A DNA stretch of 64,000 bases from Mycobacterium gastri (GTDB taxonomy: Bacteria; Actinomycetota; Actinomycetes; Mycobacteriales; Mycobacteriaceae), in contig NZ_LQOX01000116.1 of the NCBI RefSeq assembly GCF_002102175.1, positions 1-64,000 of the forward strand, written 5' to 3'. Under the pieces are notes generated by a model. That model searched no databases, had not been told where the DNA came from, and saw only the letters and a list, made by a program, of their open reading frames with translations. The first letter of the stretch is position 1. Each line of letters opens with the position of its first letter. The position numbers and the translations under genes were made by a program. This document shows, one piece after another, positions 49,132 through 59,796 of the stretch.

Positions 49132-50691
49132 ATGCTGGCCATGTCGCGTCTGAGGCCGTTCAGCTCGGCGCTGCTGTCATTCGGGCTCGTGCTCGGCGGT
49201 CAACTGCCGTCGGCCCGCGCGACTCCCGAGGCCGACACCGGTCAGACCCAAAGCCCGATAACGCCCGCGGCCGCGGCGCAGGAGCAGAACTGGGGCTCGT
49301 GTTCCGCCTTCGTCTCCGACACCAGAGACATTCCGACAGCCCGCTGTACGACGGTGTCGGTTCCGGTCGACTACGACCATCCCGGTGCAGCACAAGCCAC
49401 GCTGGCGATGATCCGGGTTCCCGCGACCGGGCAGCGGATCGGGTCGTTGCTGCTCAACCCTGGCGGGCCCGGGGCGTCCGCGGTCGACATGGTCGCCGGG
49501 ATGGCGCCCGAACTGAAGGACACCGACATCGCCCGTCACTTCGACTTGGTGGGCTTCGACCCCAGAGGGGTCGGCCACTCGACACCGGCCCTGCGGTGCC
49601 GTACCGACGCCGAGTTCGACGCTTACCGGCGCGACCCGATGGTCGATTACAGCCAGGCCGGTGTGGCTCACATCGAGCAGGTGTACCGAGAGCTGGCGCA
49701 GCACTGTGCCGACCGGATGGGCCCCGGGTTCCTGGCCAACGTCGGGACCGCGTCGGCGGCGCGTGACATGGACCTGATCCGCCAGGCTCTTGGTGACGAC
49801 CAGATCAATTACCTCGGCTACAGCTACGGCACCGAGTTGGGCACTGCCTACGTCGAGCGGTTCGGCGCCCACGTCCGGGCGATGGTGCTCGACGGCGCGA
49901 TCGACCCGACCATCGGCCCCATCGAGGAAAACGTCAAGCAGCTGGCCGGATTTCAGACCGCTTTCAACGACTACGCCGCGGACTGCGCGCGCTCGACGGC
50001 CTGCCCGCTGGGCACCGACCCGACGCAGTGGGTCACCCGCTACCACGCGCTGGTCGACCCGCTGGCAGCCAACCCGGGCAAGACCTCGGATCCGCGCGGC
50101 CTGAGCTACGCCGACGCCACCACGGGCACCATCAACGCGCTCTACACCCCGCAACATTGGAAGTACCTGACCAGTGGCCTGTTGGGGTTGCAGCGCGGCA
50201 CCGCCGCCGACGACCTGCTGGCGCTTGCCGACGACTACTACGGCCGCGACCGCGAGGGCCATTACGACAACGACCAGGACGCGTTCAACGCGATTCGCTG
50301 TGTCGACGCGCCGGCGCCGACGGATGCCGCGTCCTGGGTGTCGGCCGATCAGCAGTTTCGCCAGGCCGCGCCGTTTCTCAGCTACGGGCAGTTCACCGGC
50401 TTCGCGCCGCGCGACCTGTGTGCGCTGTGGCCGGTGCCGGCGACCTCAACACCACACGCCGCCGCACCCGCCAGTCCGGGCAAGGTCGTGGTGGTCTCCA
50501 CCACCCACGATCCGGCCACCCCGTATCAGGCCGGGGTAGACCTGGCCCGCCAGCTGGGCGCTGCGCTGATCACCTACGACGGGACACAGCACACGGCGGT
50601 GTTCGACGGCAACGACTGCGTGGACACCGCGGTGGTGCGCTATTTCCTCGAACTGACGTTGCCGCCGGCGAATCTTCGCTGCGGGTCCTGA
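49132..50691 (+). CDS. Exported alpha/beta hydrolase, CaeA paralogue (Rv2223c type)
   Basis: This ~519-residue product has an N-terminal signal segment (about residues 5-28) and the same hydrolase domain as CaeA: Ser in GYSYGT, Asp in THDPATPY, His in GTQHTAVF. It lacks a lipobox cysteine and is therefore predicted to be secreted. The ATG at 49132 or 49141 is possible. It resembles the M. tuberculosis gene that is paired with caeA, but here ctaD separates the two. Confidence 0.88.
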   Translation: MLAMSRLRPFSSALLSFGLVLGGQLPSARATPEADTGQTQSPITPAAAAQEQNWGSCSAFVSDTRDIPTARCTTVSVPVDYDHPGAAQATLAMIRVPATGQRIGSLLLNPGGPGASAVDMVAGMAPELKDTDIARHFDLVGFDPRGVGHSTPALRCRTDAEFDAYRRDPMVDYSQAGVAHIEQVYRELAQHCADRMGPGFLANVGTASAARDMDLIRQALGDDQINYLGYSYGTELGTAYVERFGAHVRAMVLDGAIDPTIGPIEENVKQLAGFQTAFNDYAADCARSTACPLGTDPTQWVTRYHALVDPLAANPGKTSDPRGLSYADATTGTINALYTPQHWKYLTSGLLGLQRGTAADDLLALADDYYGRDREGHYDNDQDAFNAIRCVDAPAPTDAASWVSADQQFRQAAPFLSYGQFTGFAPRDLCALWPVPATSTPHAAAPASPGKVVVVSTTHDPATPYQAGVDLARQLGAALITYDGTQHTAVFDGNDCVDTAVVRYFLELTLPPANLRCGS

Positions 50692-50762
50692 GCCGGCTTG
50701 GCAACGTGTCTGGCCGGGCATTGGTAACACGGTATTAACAGAGCTTGCATAGTGTTCCCGTT

Positions 50763-52103
50763 ATGGATCGGCAAAAGGAATTCGTCCTGCGCACGCTCGA
50801 AGAACGCGACATCCGCTTCGTTCGGCTCTGGTTCACCGACGTGCTCGGCTTCCTCAAGTCGGTCGCCATCGCCCCTGCCGAACTCGAAGGCGCCTTCGAG
50901 GAGGGCATCGGCTTCGACGGGTCCTCGATCGAGGGCTTCGCCCGGGTATCGGAATCCGACACCGTGGCCAACCCGGATCCGTCGACGTTCCAGGTGCTGC
51001 CGTGGACGACGGGCTCCGGCCACCACCACTCGGCGCGGATCTTCTGCGACATCACGATGCCGGACGGCTCACCGTCGTGGGCTGATCCCCGGCATGTGCT
51101 GCGCCGGCAGCTGACCAAGGCCAACGAACTCGGCTTTTCCTGCTACGTGCACCCCGAAATCGAGTTCTTCCTGCTCAAACCCGGTCCCGAAGACGGGTCG
51201 GAGCCGGTTCCGATCGACAACGCCGGTTACTTCGACCAGGCGGTGCACGAATCGGCCTCCAAGTTTCGCCGGCACGCGATCGAGGCGCTGGAGTTCATGG
51301 GCATCTCGGTGGAGTTCAGTCACCACGAGGGCGCGCCCGGCCAGCAGGAGATCGACCTGCGCTTCGCCGACGCGTTGTCGATGGCCGACAACGTGATGAC
51401 CTTCCGCTACGTCATCAAAGAAGTCGCGCTGGAAGAGGGAGTGCGTGCGACGTTCATGCCCAAACCGTTCGGGCAGCACCCGGGCTCGGCGATGCATACC
51501 CACATGAGCCTGTTCGAGGGCGACGTCAACGCCTTCCACAGCCCCGACGATCCGCTGCAGTTGTCGGACGTCGGCAAGTCGTTCATCGCCGGAATCCTCG
51601 AGCACGCCTCCGAGATCAGCGCGGTGACCAACCAATGGGTCAACTCCTACAAGCGGCTCGTGCAGGGCGGTGAGGCGCCGACCGCCGCCTCCTGGGGCGC
51701 GGCCAACCGCTCGGCGCTGGTGCGGGTGCCCATGTACACCCCGCACAAGACGTCCTCGCGGCGCGTCGAGGTGCGCAGCCCCGACTCGGCCTGTAACCCC
51801 TACCTGACGTTCGCGGTGCTGCTGGCCGCCGGACTGCGCGGGGTGGAAAAGGGCTACGTGCTGGGCCCGCAGGCCGAGGACAACGTCTGGGACCTCACGC
51901 CCGAGGAACGCCGCACCATGGGCTACCGGGAGTTGCCGTCCAGTCTGGACAGCGCGCTGCGCGCCATGGAGGCCTCCGAACTGGTCGCGGAGGCCTTGGG
52001 GGAGCACGTTTTTGACTTCTTCCTGCGCAACAAGCGCCGCGAATGGGCCACCTACCGCAGCCATGTCACGCCTTACGAACTGCGCACCTACCTGTCGCTG
52101 TAA
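50763..52103 (+). CDS. glnA2: Glutamine synthetase type I, GlnA2
   Basis: This 446-residue enzyme has the glutamine synthetase signatures FDGSSIEGFA, PEIEFF and MHTHMSLF, and the ATP/glutamate loops. It lacks the adenylylation-site tyrosine loop seen in GlnA1 at the corresponding place. It corresponds to M. tuberculosis GlnA2, which is reported to be dispensable there. It is followed by glnE after 76 bases and probably co-transcribed with it. Confidence 0.95.
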   Translation: MDRQKEFVLRTLEERDIRFVRLWFTDVLGFLKSVAIAPAELEGAFEEGIGFDGSSIEGFARVSESDTVANPDPSTFQVLPWTTGSGHHHSARIFCDITMPDGSPSWADPRHVLRRQLTKANELGFSCYVHPEIEFFLLKPGPEDGSEPVPIDNAGYFDQAVHESASKFRRHAIEALEFMGISVEFSHHEGAPGQQEIDLRFADALSMADNVMTFRYVIKEVALEEGVRATFMPKPFGQHPGSAMHTHMSLFEGDVNAFHSPDDPLQLSDVGKSFIAGILEHASEISAVTNQWVNSYKRLVQGGEAPTAASWGAANRSALVRVPMYTPHKTSSRRVEVRSPDSACNPYLTFAVLLAAGLRGVEKGYVLGPQAEDNVWDLTPEERRTMGYRELPSSLDSALRAMEASELVAEALGEHVFDFFLRNKRREWATYRSHVTPYELRTYLSL

Positions 52104-52179
52104 CCCGCAGACCTCTTCGATACCCGGTTGAGTGCCCAGCCGGTCGGATCGGCGGCCGGCTTGCGCTACGGTCGAGGTC

Positions 52180-55161
52180 GTGACGAAGCCTGCGACGCAG
52201 CGACCCAAGCTGCCCAGCGTCGGCCGTCTCGGATTGGTCGGCCCCAACGCCGGCGCCCAGCTGGCCAAGCTGGGTTGGACCGACGAAGACGACCAGGCCC
52301 ACGTCGACCTGCTGTGGTCGTTGTCGCGCGCACCGGACGCCGACGCCGCACTGCGAGCGCTGGTGCGGTTGGCCGAAAACCTCGACACCGGATGGGAAGA
52401 GCTGAATACGGCTCTCCTTACCGAACGCAGTCTGCGCGGACGGCTGTTCGCGGTGCTGGGTTCCTCGCTGGCGCTGGGCGACCACATGGTTGCGCACCCG
52501 CAGTCCTGGAAGCTGCTGAGGGGCAAGGTCGCGCTGCCATCATGCGACCAGATGCAGCAATCGTTCCTCGCGTGTGTCGAGGAATCCTCGGCTGCGCCGG
52601 GCTCGGCGGTACACCGGTTGCGCGCCCTGTACCGGGACCACCTGCTGGTGCTGGCCGCGCTGGACCTGGCCGCGACCGTCGAAGACGAGCCGGTGTTGCC
52701 GTTCACCGTGGTGGCTGCCCACTTGGCCGACACCGCCGACGCGGCGCTGGCGTCGGCGCTTCGGGTGGCCGAGAAAACGGTGTGCGGTGCGGCCCCTCCG
52801 CCGCGGCTGGCGGTCATCGCGATGGGCAAATGCGGTGCGCGCGAACTGAATTACGTCAGCGACGTCGACGTCATTTTCGTCGGTGAGCGAGCCGACCCGG
52901 TCACCACCCGCGTCGCCGGCGAGATGATGCGGGTCGCGTCGTCGGCGTTCTTTCAGGTGGACGCCGGGCTGCGGCCGGAAGGCCGCAGCGGGGAGCTGGT
53001 TCGCACGGTCGAATCGCACATCGCCTATTACCAGCGCTGGGCCAAGACCTGGGAGTTCCAGGCGCTGTTGAAGGCCCGCGCGGCGGTCGGCGACGCCGAA
53101 CTCGGCAAGCGCTATCTGGACGCGCTGCTGCCGATGGTGTGGACCGCCTGCGAGCGTGCGGATTTCGTGGTCGAGGTGCAGGCCATGCGCCGCCGGGTTG
53201 AGCATCTGGTGCCGGGCGACATCCGCGGCCGCGAGCTCAAGCTGGGCAGCGGCGGACTGCGGGACGTGGAGTTCGCCGCGCAGCTGCTGCAGCTCGTGCA
53301 CGGTCGCAGCGACGAGTCACTGCACGTCGCCTCCACCGTGGACGCGTTGTCGGCGTTGGGCGACGGCGGCTACATCGGGCGTGAGGACGCGGCCAACATG
53401 ATCGCCTCCTACGAGTTCCTGCGGCTACTGGAGCATCGACTGCAGCTGCAGCGGCTCAAGCGTACTCACCTGCTGCCCCCGGCCGACGACGACGAGGCGG
53501 TGCGCTGGCTGGCGCGTGCGGCGCACATCCGGCCCGACGGACGACACGATGCCGCAGGGGTGTTGCGCGAGGAGCTCAAGCACCAGAACGTGCGGGTGTC
53601 GCGGTTGCACGCCAAGCTCTTCTATCAGCCGCTGCTGGAATCGATCGGCCCGGCCGGGCTGGAGATCGCGGGTCGCGGAATGACGTCCGAAGCCGCCGAG
53701 CGGCAGCTGGCGGCATTGGGTTACGAGGGCCCGCAGACCGCGTTGAAGCACATGTCGGCGTTGGTCAACCAGAACGGTCGCCGCGGTCGCGTGCAGTCGG
53801 TGCTGTTGCCCAGGCTGCTGGATTGGCTGTCGTATGCCCCGGACCCCGACCGCGGGCTGTTGGCCTACCGGCGGCTCAGCGAGGCGCTGGCCACACAGAG
53901 TTGGTACCTGGCCACGCTGCGCGACAAGCCGACCGTGGGCAAGCGGCTGATGCACGTGCTGGGGACGTCGGCCTACGTTCCGGATCTGTTGATGCGAGCG
54001 CCCGAGGTGATTAAGAACTACACCGACAGCCCCACCGGGCCCAAGCTGCTCGAGACCGAACCCGCCGCGGTTGCCCGGGCCCTGGTCGCCTCTGCCGGGC
54101 GCCACTCCGACCCGGGGCGTGCTATCGCCGCCGCACGCGGCCTGCGCCGCCGGGAGCTGGCCCGCATCGGTTCGGCCGATCTGCTGGGGATGCTCGAGGT
54201 CACCGAGGTGTGTCAGGCGCTCACCGCGGTGTGGGTGGCGGTCTTGCAGTCCGCGCTGGAGGCGACCATCCGGGCCAGCCTGCCCGAGAGCGGCCATGCC
54301 CCGGCGGCCATAGCCGTCATCGGCATGGGCAGATTGGGCGGCTCGGAACTGGGCTACGGGTCGGATGCCGACGTGATGTTCGTGTGCGAGCCGGCAAGCG
54401 GTTTCAGTGACGCGCAAGCCGTCAAGTGGTCGACATCGGTCGCCGAGCAGGTGCGGACGCAGTTGGGGACACCCAGCGTCGACCCGCCGCTGGAGGTCGA
54501 TGCCAACCTGCGCCCCGAGGGCCGCAGCGGCCCGCTGGTGCGCACCCTGGCCTCGTATGAGGCCTACTACACGCAGTGGGCGCAGCCGTGGGAAATCCAG
54601 GCGCTCTTGCGCGCCCACTCGGTGGCCGGCGACGCGGAGTTGGGCCGGCGGTTCCTGCTGATGGCCGACAAGACCCGCTATCCGCCCGACGGCGTGTCGG
54701 CCGAGGCGGTGCGCCAGATCCGCCGGATCAAGGCGCGCATCGAGTCCGAGCGCTTGCCCCGCGGGGCCGACCCCAACACCCACACCAAGCTGGGCCGCGG
54801 CGGACTCACCGACATCGAGTGGACGGTGCAGCTGCTGCAGCTGCGGCATGCTCACGAGGTGCCGGCCCTGCACAACACGTCGACGCTGGAATCCCTGGAC
54901 GCGATCGCCGCGGCCGGGCTGGTCCCCGAAGACGAGGTGCACCTGCTGCGGCAGGCCTGGCTGACCGCTACCCGGGCCCGCAACTCGTTGGTGCTGGTTC
55001 GCGGAAAGCCCACCGACCAGTTACCCGGGCCGGGACGTCAGCTCAACGCGGTCGCGGTGGCCGCCGGCTGGCACAACGACGACGGTGGCGAGTTCCTGGA
55101 CAACTATCTGCGGGTGACGCGGCGCGCAAAAGCGGTGGTGCGCAAGGTCTTCGGGAGTTGA
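52180..55161 (+). CDS. glnE: Bifunctional glutamine synthetase adenylyltransferase
   Basis: The 993-residue protein has two nucleotidyltransferase halves. The first has [16 protein letters not shown] and the second [16 protein letters not shown]. The N-terminal half removes AMP from glutamine synthetase and the C-terminal half adds it, controlling GlnA1 by nitrogen status. The GTG at 52180 gives the family start (VTKPATQRP). The length is close to the M. tuberculosis enzyme. Confidence 0.95.
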   Translation: MTKPATQRPKLPSVGRLGLVGPNAGAQLAKLGWTDEDDQAHVDLLWSLSRAPDADAALRALVRLAENLDTGWEELNTALLTERSLRGRLFAVLGSSLALGDHMVAHPQSWKLLRGKVALPSCDQMQQSFLACVEESSAAPGSAVHRLRALYRDHLLVLAALDLAATVEDEPVLPFTVVAAHLADTADAALASALRVAEKTVCGAAPPPRLAVIAMGKCGARELNYVSDVDVIFVGERADPVTTRVAGEMMRVASSAFFQVDAGLRPEGRSGELVRTVESHIAYYQRWAKTWEFQALLKARAAVGDAELGKRYLDALLPMVWTACERADFVVEVQAMRRRVEHLVPGDIRGRELKLGSGGLRDVEFAAQLLQLVHGRSDESLHVASTVDALSALGDGGYIGREDAANMIASYEFLRLLEHRLQLQRLKRTHLLPPADDDEAVRWLARAAHIRPDGRHDAAGVLREELKHQNVRVSRLHAKLFYQPLLESIGPAGLEIAGRGMTSEAAERQLAALGYEGPQTALKHMSALVNQNGRRGRVQSVLLPRLLDWLSYAPDPDRGLLAYRRLSEALATQSWYLATLRDKPTVGKRLMHVLGTSAYVPDLLMRAPEVIKNYTDSPTGPKLLETEPAAVARALVASAGRHSDPGRAIAAARGLRRRELARIGSADLLGMLEVTEVCQALTAVWVAVLQSALEATIRASLPESGHAPAAIAVIGMGRLGGSELGYGSDADVMFVCEPASGFSDAQAVKWSTSVAEQVRTQLGTPSVDPPLEVDANLRPEGRSGPLVRTLASYEAYYTQWAQPWEIQALLRAHSVAGDAELGRRFLLMADKTRYPPDGVSAEAVRQIRRIKARIESERLPRGADPNTHTKLGRGGLTDIEWTVQLLQLRHAHEVPALHNTSTLESLDAIAAAGLVPEDEVHLLRQAWLTATRARNSLVLVRGKPTDQLPGPGRQLNAVAVAAGWHNDDGGEFLDNYLRVTRRAKAVVRKVFGS

Positions 55162-55177
55162 GCAGGGGAGGGTGGAG

Positions 55178-55813
55178 TTGGACGCCGCGTTCGAGGTGTT
55201 GAGTGATGCGGAGCACGATCGCGTCACCGCGACGTATGCGCCGTTGGCCGAGGCCGTTCGGGACCTCATCGACGCCACCGTCCGGACCCAGGCCGACGAC
55301 GACGTCATCGCGCGGGCGCGCACCGCGGTCGAAGCGGTGACGCGGTCGTTGCGCAGTCAGCGGATCCGCCCGTCGGGTATCAGCTACCGGGTCGACGGGC
55401 GGCCCGTCCCATTGGGCAACGCCGCTGTGGGCCAGTGCAACCCGATCTCCCCGCCGCTGGTTGTTCACCACGACCCGGATGCCCGGGACGGGCGGTGCTG
55501 GAGCGAGTTCGTGCTGGGTGCGGCCTACGAGGGGCCGCCCGGTTTGGCGCACGGGGGCGTGTGCGCCCTGGTGCTGGACCACCTGCTCGGCGAGGCGGCT
55601 AGCCAGGGGCTGACCCAGCCGCTGTTCACCGGCACCATCACGGTGAAGTACCTGCGCGGCACGCCGCTGGGACCGCTGCGTTCCGAAGCCTGGATAGACC
55701 GCACCGAAGGAGTGAAAGCCTTTGCGCGCGGCTTTATTTCCGACGATGCCGGCGTCACCGTGGAGGCCGAGGGAATCTTCATCAAACCGGCATGGGCACG
55801 AGAAGCCGAATGA
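55178..55813 (+). CDS. Hotdog-fold thioesterase (PaaI/THEM4-like)
   Basis: This ~211-residue acyl-CoA thioesterase has a hotdog-fold core. The motif EGPPGLAHGGVCALVLDHLLG (about residues 107-127) holds the active-site helix, and VKYLRGTP is the following strand. A start at 55172 (GTG) is possible, but the GGGGAGG at 55165-55171 gives a correct spacing of 6 bases to TTG at 55178. It overlaps the downstream oxidoreductase start by 4 bases (ATGA). The pair sits between glnE and glnA1. Confidence 0.85.
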   Translation: MDAAFEVLSDAEHDRVTATYAPLAEAVRDLIDATVRTQADDDVIARARTAVEAVTRSLRSQRIRPSGISYRVDGRPVPLGNAAVGQCNPISPPLVVHHDPDARDGRCWSEFVLGAAYEGPPGLAHGGVCALVLDHLLGEAASQGLTQPLFTGTITVKYLRGTPLGPLRSEAWIDRTEGVKAFARGFISDDAGVTVEAEGIFIKPAWAREAE

Positions 55814-56670
55814 AGTTCTACATCAGCACCGCCTTCCTGAAAACCGCGGAGATCATCGAGATTGCCAAGGCCGCCGACGATCTGGGCTACGACGGCATCG
55901 GTATCCCGGACCACGTCGTCAACCTGGAAACCCTGACCACCCCGTATCCCTACACCAAGGACGGGCAACGACGCTGGCCACCGTTCACCGACTGGCCCGA
56001 TCCGTGGGTCCTCGTCGGCGCGCTCGCGCCGGTCACGCGACGGCTGAAGTTCGTCACCACGGTCTACATTCCGGCCATGCGAAATCCCTACTCGGCGGCC
56101 AAAGCCGTTGGCACCGCAGCCTTTTTGGCTTCCGGCCGGGTGGAGCTGGGCGTGGGGGTCGGCTGGTGCGAAGAGGAGTTCACCCTGATGGGGGAGCAGT
56201 TCGCGGTCCGCGGACAGCGCACCGACGAGATGCTCGCGTTGATGCGGGAACTGTGGAAGCCGGGCTGGACGGAATTCGACGGCCGGTTCTACCGAACTCC
56301 GCGGCTGGAGATGCAGCCGACGCCCCCGCCGATACCGGTCTATGTCGGCGGGCTCAGCGACATCGCGTTGCGCCGCGCCGCTCGCTACGACGGCTGGATC
56401 GGGGACTTGATCAAGACCGACCGCGCGATCGAAGCAGCTGGCCGGCTACGCGAGTTGCGCGTCGAAAACGGCCTGCCCGTTGAGGATTTCACCATTCTGA
56501 CGCCACTCACCGATGCGTTCACCGCCGCCGATTATCGGCGGGCCGAGGAGGCGGGGATCACCGGGATCCTCACCATGCCGTGGATGTTTTATACCGGGCC
56601 GGGTGCCGGTCTGGCCGAAAAGGTGGACGCCATGCGGCGTTTCCGCAAAGATCTGGCGCTGGACGGCTAA
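55810..56670 (+). CDS. LLM-class F420-dependent oxidoreductase
   Basis: The 286-residue TIM-barrel protein has the luciferase-like (LLM) pattern: KAADDLGYDGIGIPDH, GRVELGVGVGWCEEEF, and PIPVYVGG. Mycobacterial members use coenzyme F420. The ATG at 55810 overlaps the thioesterase stop (ATGA). The substrate is unknown. It converges with glnA1, and the hairpin at 56774 ends transcription. Confidence 0.85.
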   Translation: MKFYISTAFLKTAEIIEIAKAADDLGYDGIGIPDHVVNLETLTTPYPYTKDGQRRWPPFTDWPDPWVLVGALAPVTRRLKFVTTVYIPAMRNPYSAAKAVGTAAFLASGRVELGVGVGWCEEEFTLMGEQFAVRGQRTDEMLALMRELWKPGWTEFDGRFYRTPRLEMQPTPPPIPVYVGGLSDIALRRAARYDGWIGDLIKTDRAIEAAGRLRELRVENGLPVEDFTILTPLTDAFTAADYRRAEEAGITGILTMPWMFYTGPGAGLAEKVDAMRRFRKDLALDG

Positions 56671-56773
56671 GACAGCGCTGCCATCCCGCCTTGCCGCGAC
56701 ACTTGACCAGCTGCGATGACACGCCGAAAACGTGCGCAGTGGCTTATGTTTCGGCGTGCGGCGCGAATACAGA

Positions 56774-56815
56774 CAGCCCGCTTGGCGATCGATGAGGTAA
56801 TCGCCAAGCGGGCTG
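56774..56815 (-). terminator. Strong bidirectional hairpin between LLM gene and glnA1
   Basis: CAGCCCGCTTGGCGAT (56774-56789) and ATCGCCAAGCGGGCTG (56800-56815) form a perfect 16-base stem with a 10-base loop, 24 bases beyond the glnA1 stop. No T-run follows; in mycobacteria such stems often terminate without one. It lies between convergent genes and can serve both. Confidence 0.75.
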
Positions 56816-56838
56816 CTGTACCCCTGAGTTAAACGTCG

Positions 56839-58275
56839 CTAAACATCGAAGTAGAGCGCAAACTCGTACGGGTGCGGGCGAATGTTGACCGGCTCGATCT
56901 CGTTCTCCCGCTTGAAGCTGATCCACGTTTCGATCAGGTCGGGCGTGAACACGCCGCCTTCGGTGAGGTATTCGTGGTCTTCCTCCAGGCGATCGATCAC
57001 GTCGGACAGTTGGGTCGGGGTCTGCGGGATACTCGCAGCCTCTTCCGGTGGCAGCTCGTAGAGGTCCTTGTCGACCGGCGCCTGCGGTTCGATCTTGTTC
57101 TTGATGCCGTCCAGGCCCGCCATCAGCATGGCCGAGAACGCCAGATATGGGTTGCCCGAGGAGTCGGGGCTCCGGAACTCCAGCCGCTTGGCCTTCGGGT
57201 TGCTGCCGGTGATCGGGATTCGCACGCACGCCGACCGGTTGCGTTGGCTGTAGACCAGGTTGATCGGCGCCTCATAGCCGGGAACCAGCCGCTTGTAAGA
57301 GTTGACCGTCGGGTTGGTGAAGGCCAGCAGCGACGGCGCATGGTGCAGAAGGCCGCCGATGTAGTGGCGGGCCGTGTCCGACAGACCGGCATACCCGGTC
57401 TCGTCGTACATCAGCGGGCTGCCGTCCTTCCACAGCGACTGGTGGGTGTGCATACCCGAGCCGTTGTCGCCGAACAGTGGCTTGGGCATGAACGTCACGG
57501 TCTTGCCGGCCTGCCATGCGGTGTTCTTGATGATGTACTTGTACAGCTGCATGTCGTCGGCGGCGTGCAGCAGCGAGTTGAACTGATAGTTGATCTCAGC
57601 CTGCCCGCCGCTGCCCACCTCGTGGTGGCCCTTCTCCAGGATGAAGTCGGCGTTGATCAGGTTGGTCAGCATCTTGTCGCGCAGGTCGACGTACTGGTCG
57701 TTGGGGGCCACGGGGAAGTACCCGCCCTTGGGGCGGACCTTGTAGCCGCGGTTGGGGCTGCCGTCAGCCTCGGTCGCGTTGCCCGTGTTCCACCAGCCCG
57801 AGATCGCGTCCACCTCGTAGAACGCGCCGTTGACGCGGGAGTCGAAGCTGACGGAGTCGAAGATGTAGAACTCGGCCTCGGCGCCGAAGTATGCGGTGTC
57901 GGCGATGCCGGTGCTGGCCAGGTAGCTCTCGGCCTTGCGGGCGATGTTGCGCGGGTCGCGCGAGTACGGCTCAAGGGTGAACGGGTCGTGCACGAAGAAG
58001 TTGAGGTTGAGCGTCTTGGCCTCGCGGAATGGGTCGATGCGCGCGGTGTCCGGATCGGGCAGCAGGAGCATGTCGGACTCGTGGATGGCCTGGAAGCCGC
58101 GAATCGACGAGCCGTCAAAGGCCACGCCGTTCTCGAACAGGCTCTCGTCGAATGCCGAAGCCGGAATCGTGAAATGCTGCATTACTCCGGGGAGGTCGCA
58201 GAACCGGACGTCGACGTATTCGACCTTCTCGTCCTTGACAAGTTTGAAGACGTCGTCGGGCGTCTTATCCGTCAC
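56839..58275 (-). CDS. glnA1: Glutamine synthetase GlnA1
   Basis: This 478-residue type I-beta enzyme makes glutamine from glutamate, ammonia and [28 protein letters not shown] and NRSACVRIP are visible, and the adenylylation tyrosine lies in DLYELPPEE near residue 406, the target of GlnE. The start is GTG, with AAAGGAGC about 7 bases before it. It is divergent from the RDD gene. Confidence 0.96.
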   Translation of the reverse strand: MTDKTPDDVFKLVKDEKVEYVDVRFCDLPGVMQHFTIPASAFDESLFENGVAFDGSSIRGFQAIHESDMLLLPDPDTARIDPFREAKTLNLNFFVHDPFTLEPYSRDPRNIARKAESYLASTGIADTAYFGAEAEFYIFDSVSFDSRVNGAFYEVDAISGWWNTGNATEADGSPNRGYKVRPKGGYFPVAPNDQYVDLRDKMLTNLINADFILEKGHHEVGSGGQAEINYQFNSLLHAADDMQLYKYIIKNTAWQAGKTVTFMPKPLFGDNGSGMHTHQSLWKDGSPLMYDETGYAGLSDTARHYIGGLLHHAPSLLAFTNPTVNSYKRLVPGYEAPINLVYSQRNRSACVRIPITGSNPKAKRLEFRSPDSSGNPYLAFSAMLMAGLDGIKNKIEPQAPVDKDLYELPPEEAASIPQTPTQLSDVIDRLEEDHEYLTEGGVFTPDLIETWISFKRENEIEPVNIRPHPYEFALYFDV

Positions 58276-58515
58276 AGAGTGCTCCTTTACTAGGTGATTC
58301 GCGGCCGACGGTATGGAGGTGTTGTTGCCCGCCAGTCAACCCCGTGTTGCGCAGACGTTACGTGACCATACGCCCGCCAACAGCCCGCGGTTGGTGGCCG
58401 GGTCCTATTGTGGGGCCATGGCCCGCAAGATCGTAACCGGTCAGCCGATAGGGTTGTCCGGGCCGTCCTGCGGGCGGCCCAGCGGGATGCGGAGCCAGCC
58501 GATCGGACCGGGCCG
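58276..58515 (-). other. Divergent promoter region of glnA1 and the RDD gene
   Basis: These 240 bases carry the glnA1 ribosome binding site and both promoters. No riboswitch-like or strong palindromic element was found by eye. A frame from 58408 reads into the RDD gene, but the region before 58516 does not look coding. Confidence 0.4.
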
Positions 58516-58935
58516 ATGACGGCGGAATCTACCGGATATCCCGGCAAGACGCTCGGTTTTCCGCGGACGGGTCCGGGTTCGCTGGCGCCGATGGGGCGCC
58601 GCCTGGCCGCGCTGTGCATCGACTGGCTGGTGGCTTACGGACTGGCACTGCTGGGCCTGGGCGTCGGCGCCTGGTCCCAGACCATGCTGTCGTCGATGGT
58701 GCTGGTCATCTGGCTGCTGCTGGGCGTCATTGCGGTGCGCCTCTTCGGGTTCACCCCGGGCCAATTGCTGCTGGGCCTGGTGGTAGTAACGGTGGATGGC
58801 CGGCTGCCCGTGGGGGTCGGCCGGTTGGTGGCGCGGGGCCTGTTGATCGCGCTGGTGATCCCACCGCTGTTCACCGACTCTGACGGGCGCGGGTTACACG
58901 ACCGGCTGACCGGCACCGCGGTGGTGCGGCGCTGA
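58516..58935 (+). CDS. RDD-family membrane protein
   Basis: The 139-residue protein has the RDD pattern (GRRLAALCIDWL with Arg and Asp, then further membrane segments, ending HDRLTGTAVV) and about three membrane helices. It matches the small RDD protein beside glnA1 in M. tuberculosis (Rv2219A). The function is unknown. The ATG at 58516 is chosen from the family N-terminus. Confidence 0.88.
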   Translation: MTAESTGYPGKTLGFPRTGPGSLAPMGRRLAALCIDWLVAYGLALLGLGVGAWSQTMLSSMVLVIWLLLGVIAVRLFGFTPGQLLLGLVVVTVDGRLPVGVGRLVARGLLIALVIPPLFTDSDGRGLHDRLTGTAVVRR

Positions 58936-59017
58936 CACTTGATGTGCGCGGTTGTTTCTCGTGCGGCTGCGCGCCGCAGGCATCGTCGCGACGCTGAGAG
59001 CGCCCAGCTGTTTGCGG

Positions 59018-59770
59018 TTATTTGCGACGCACGGTGCGCTGGACGCCGCGCATCTTGCCGGCGTTGGGTAACGGTCCCTTCGGCAGGGCGCCGGCACCGG
59101 CGCGCGAACTCAGCGCGGCCAGACGCGATTCCAGGGTGTCCATCTGCTTGACGGTGATGTTGGCCGGAAGTTTGGTGAGGTGGCGTTCCAACTTGGCCAG
59201 CGGCACCTCGCCGTCGCCGTTGCCGATGACGATGTCGTAGATCGGCACGTCGCCGACCAGGCGAGCGGTGCGTTTCTTCTCTTGGGCCAGCAATGGTTTG
59301 ACCCGGCCCGCCGATCCTTCGCCGACCAGGATGACACCCGGCCGGCCGATCACCCGATGCACGGCGTCGAAGTGCCCGGTGGTGGCTACGCCCGGGGTGA
59401 CCCGCCACTTGCCTCGCAGGTTGTCCAGCACCCACGCCGCGGCGCCGGTTTGACCTTCGGCTTGCCGGTAGATGTTGCGCTGGGCGCGGCGGCCGAAGAT
59501 GATGAACGCCACCAGAGCGCCCAGCAGCACGCCGAAGATGATCAGCGTGATCATGGTCAAGCCGCCGGCCCACACCCCGACCCCCACCGACACACCGACG
59601 ATCAGCACGAACGCGCCGATCATGTACGGCAGCAGGCGCTTGTCCTCTTTGCGCTGAATGTTGAACGCCTGCCACAGCTGAGCGCGGCGCTGCCGGGCGG
59701 CGGCCTTGCGGGCAGCACCTGCCGCGGCTTTGGCGGCCTTGTTCTGCGCGGCGTTTCGGGGTTTTGCCAT
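59018..59770 (-). CDS. DUF4191 membrane protein
   Basis: This 250-residue protein has a basic Ala/Lys-rich N-terminus, two hydrophobic segments (about residues 45-90), and a cytosolic C-terminal region ending in a basic tail. It corresponds in length and place to M. tuberculosis Rv2219, which is next to lipA. The biochemical role is not known. Confidence 0.88.
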   Translation of the reverse strand: MAKPRNAAQNKAAKAAAGAARKAAARQRRAQLWQAFNIQRKEDKRLLPYMIGAFVLIVGVSVGVGVWAGGLTMITLIIFGVLLGALVAFIIFGRRAQRNIYRQAEGQTGAAAWVLDNLRGKWRVTPGVATTGHFDAVHRVIGRPGVILVGEGSAGRVKPLLAQEKKRTARLVGDVPIYDIVIGNGDGEVPLAKLERHLTKLPANITVKQMDTLESRLAALSSRAGAGALPKGPLPNAGKMRGVQRTVRRK

Positions 59771-59796
59771 AGTCCTCAAGAATACGTACGCGGCGG

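Noticed and set aside
53425..54942. 505-residue frame on the minus strand
   Set aside because: Antisense shadow of glnE; no domain pattern.
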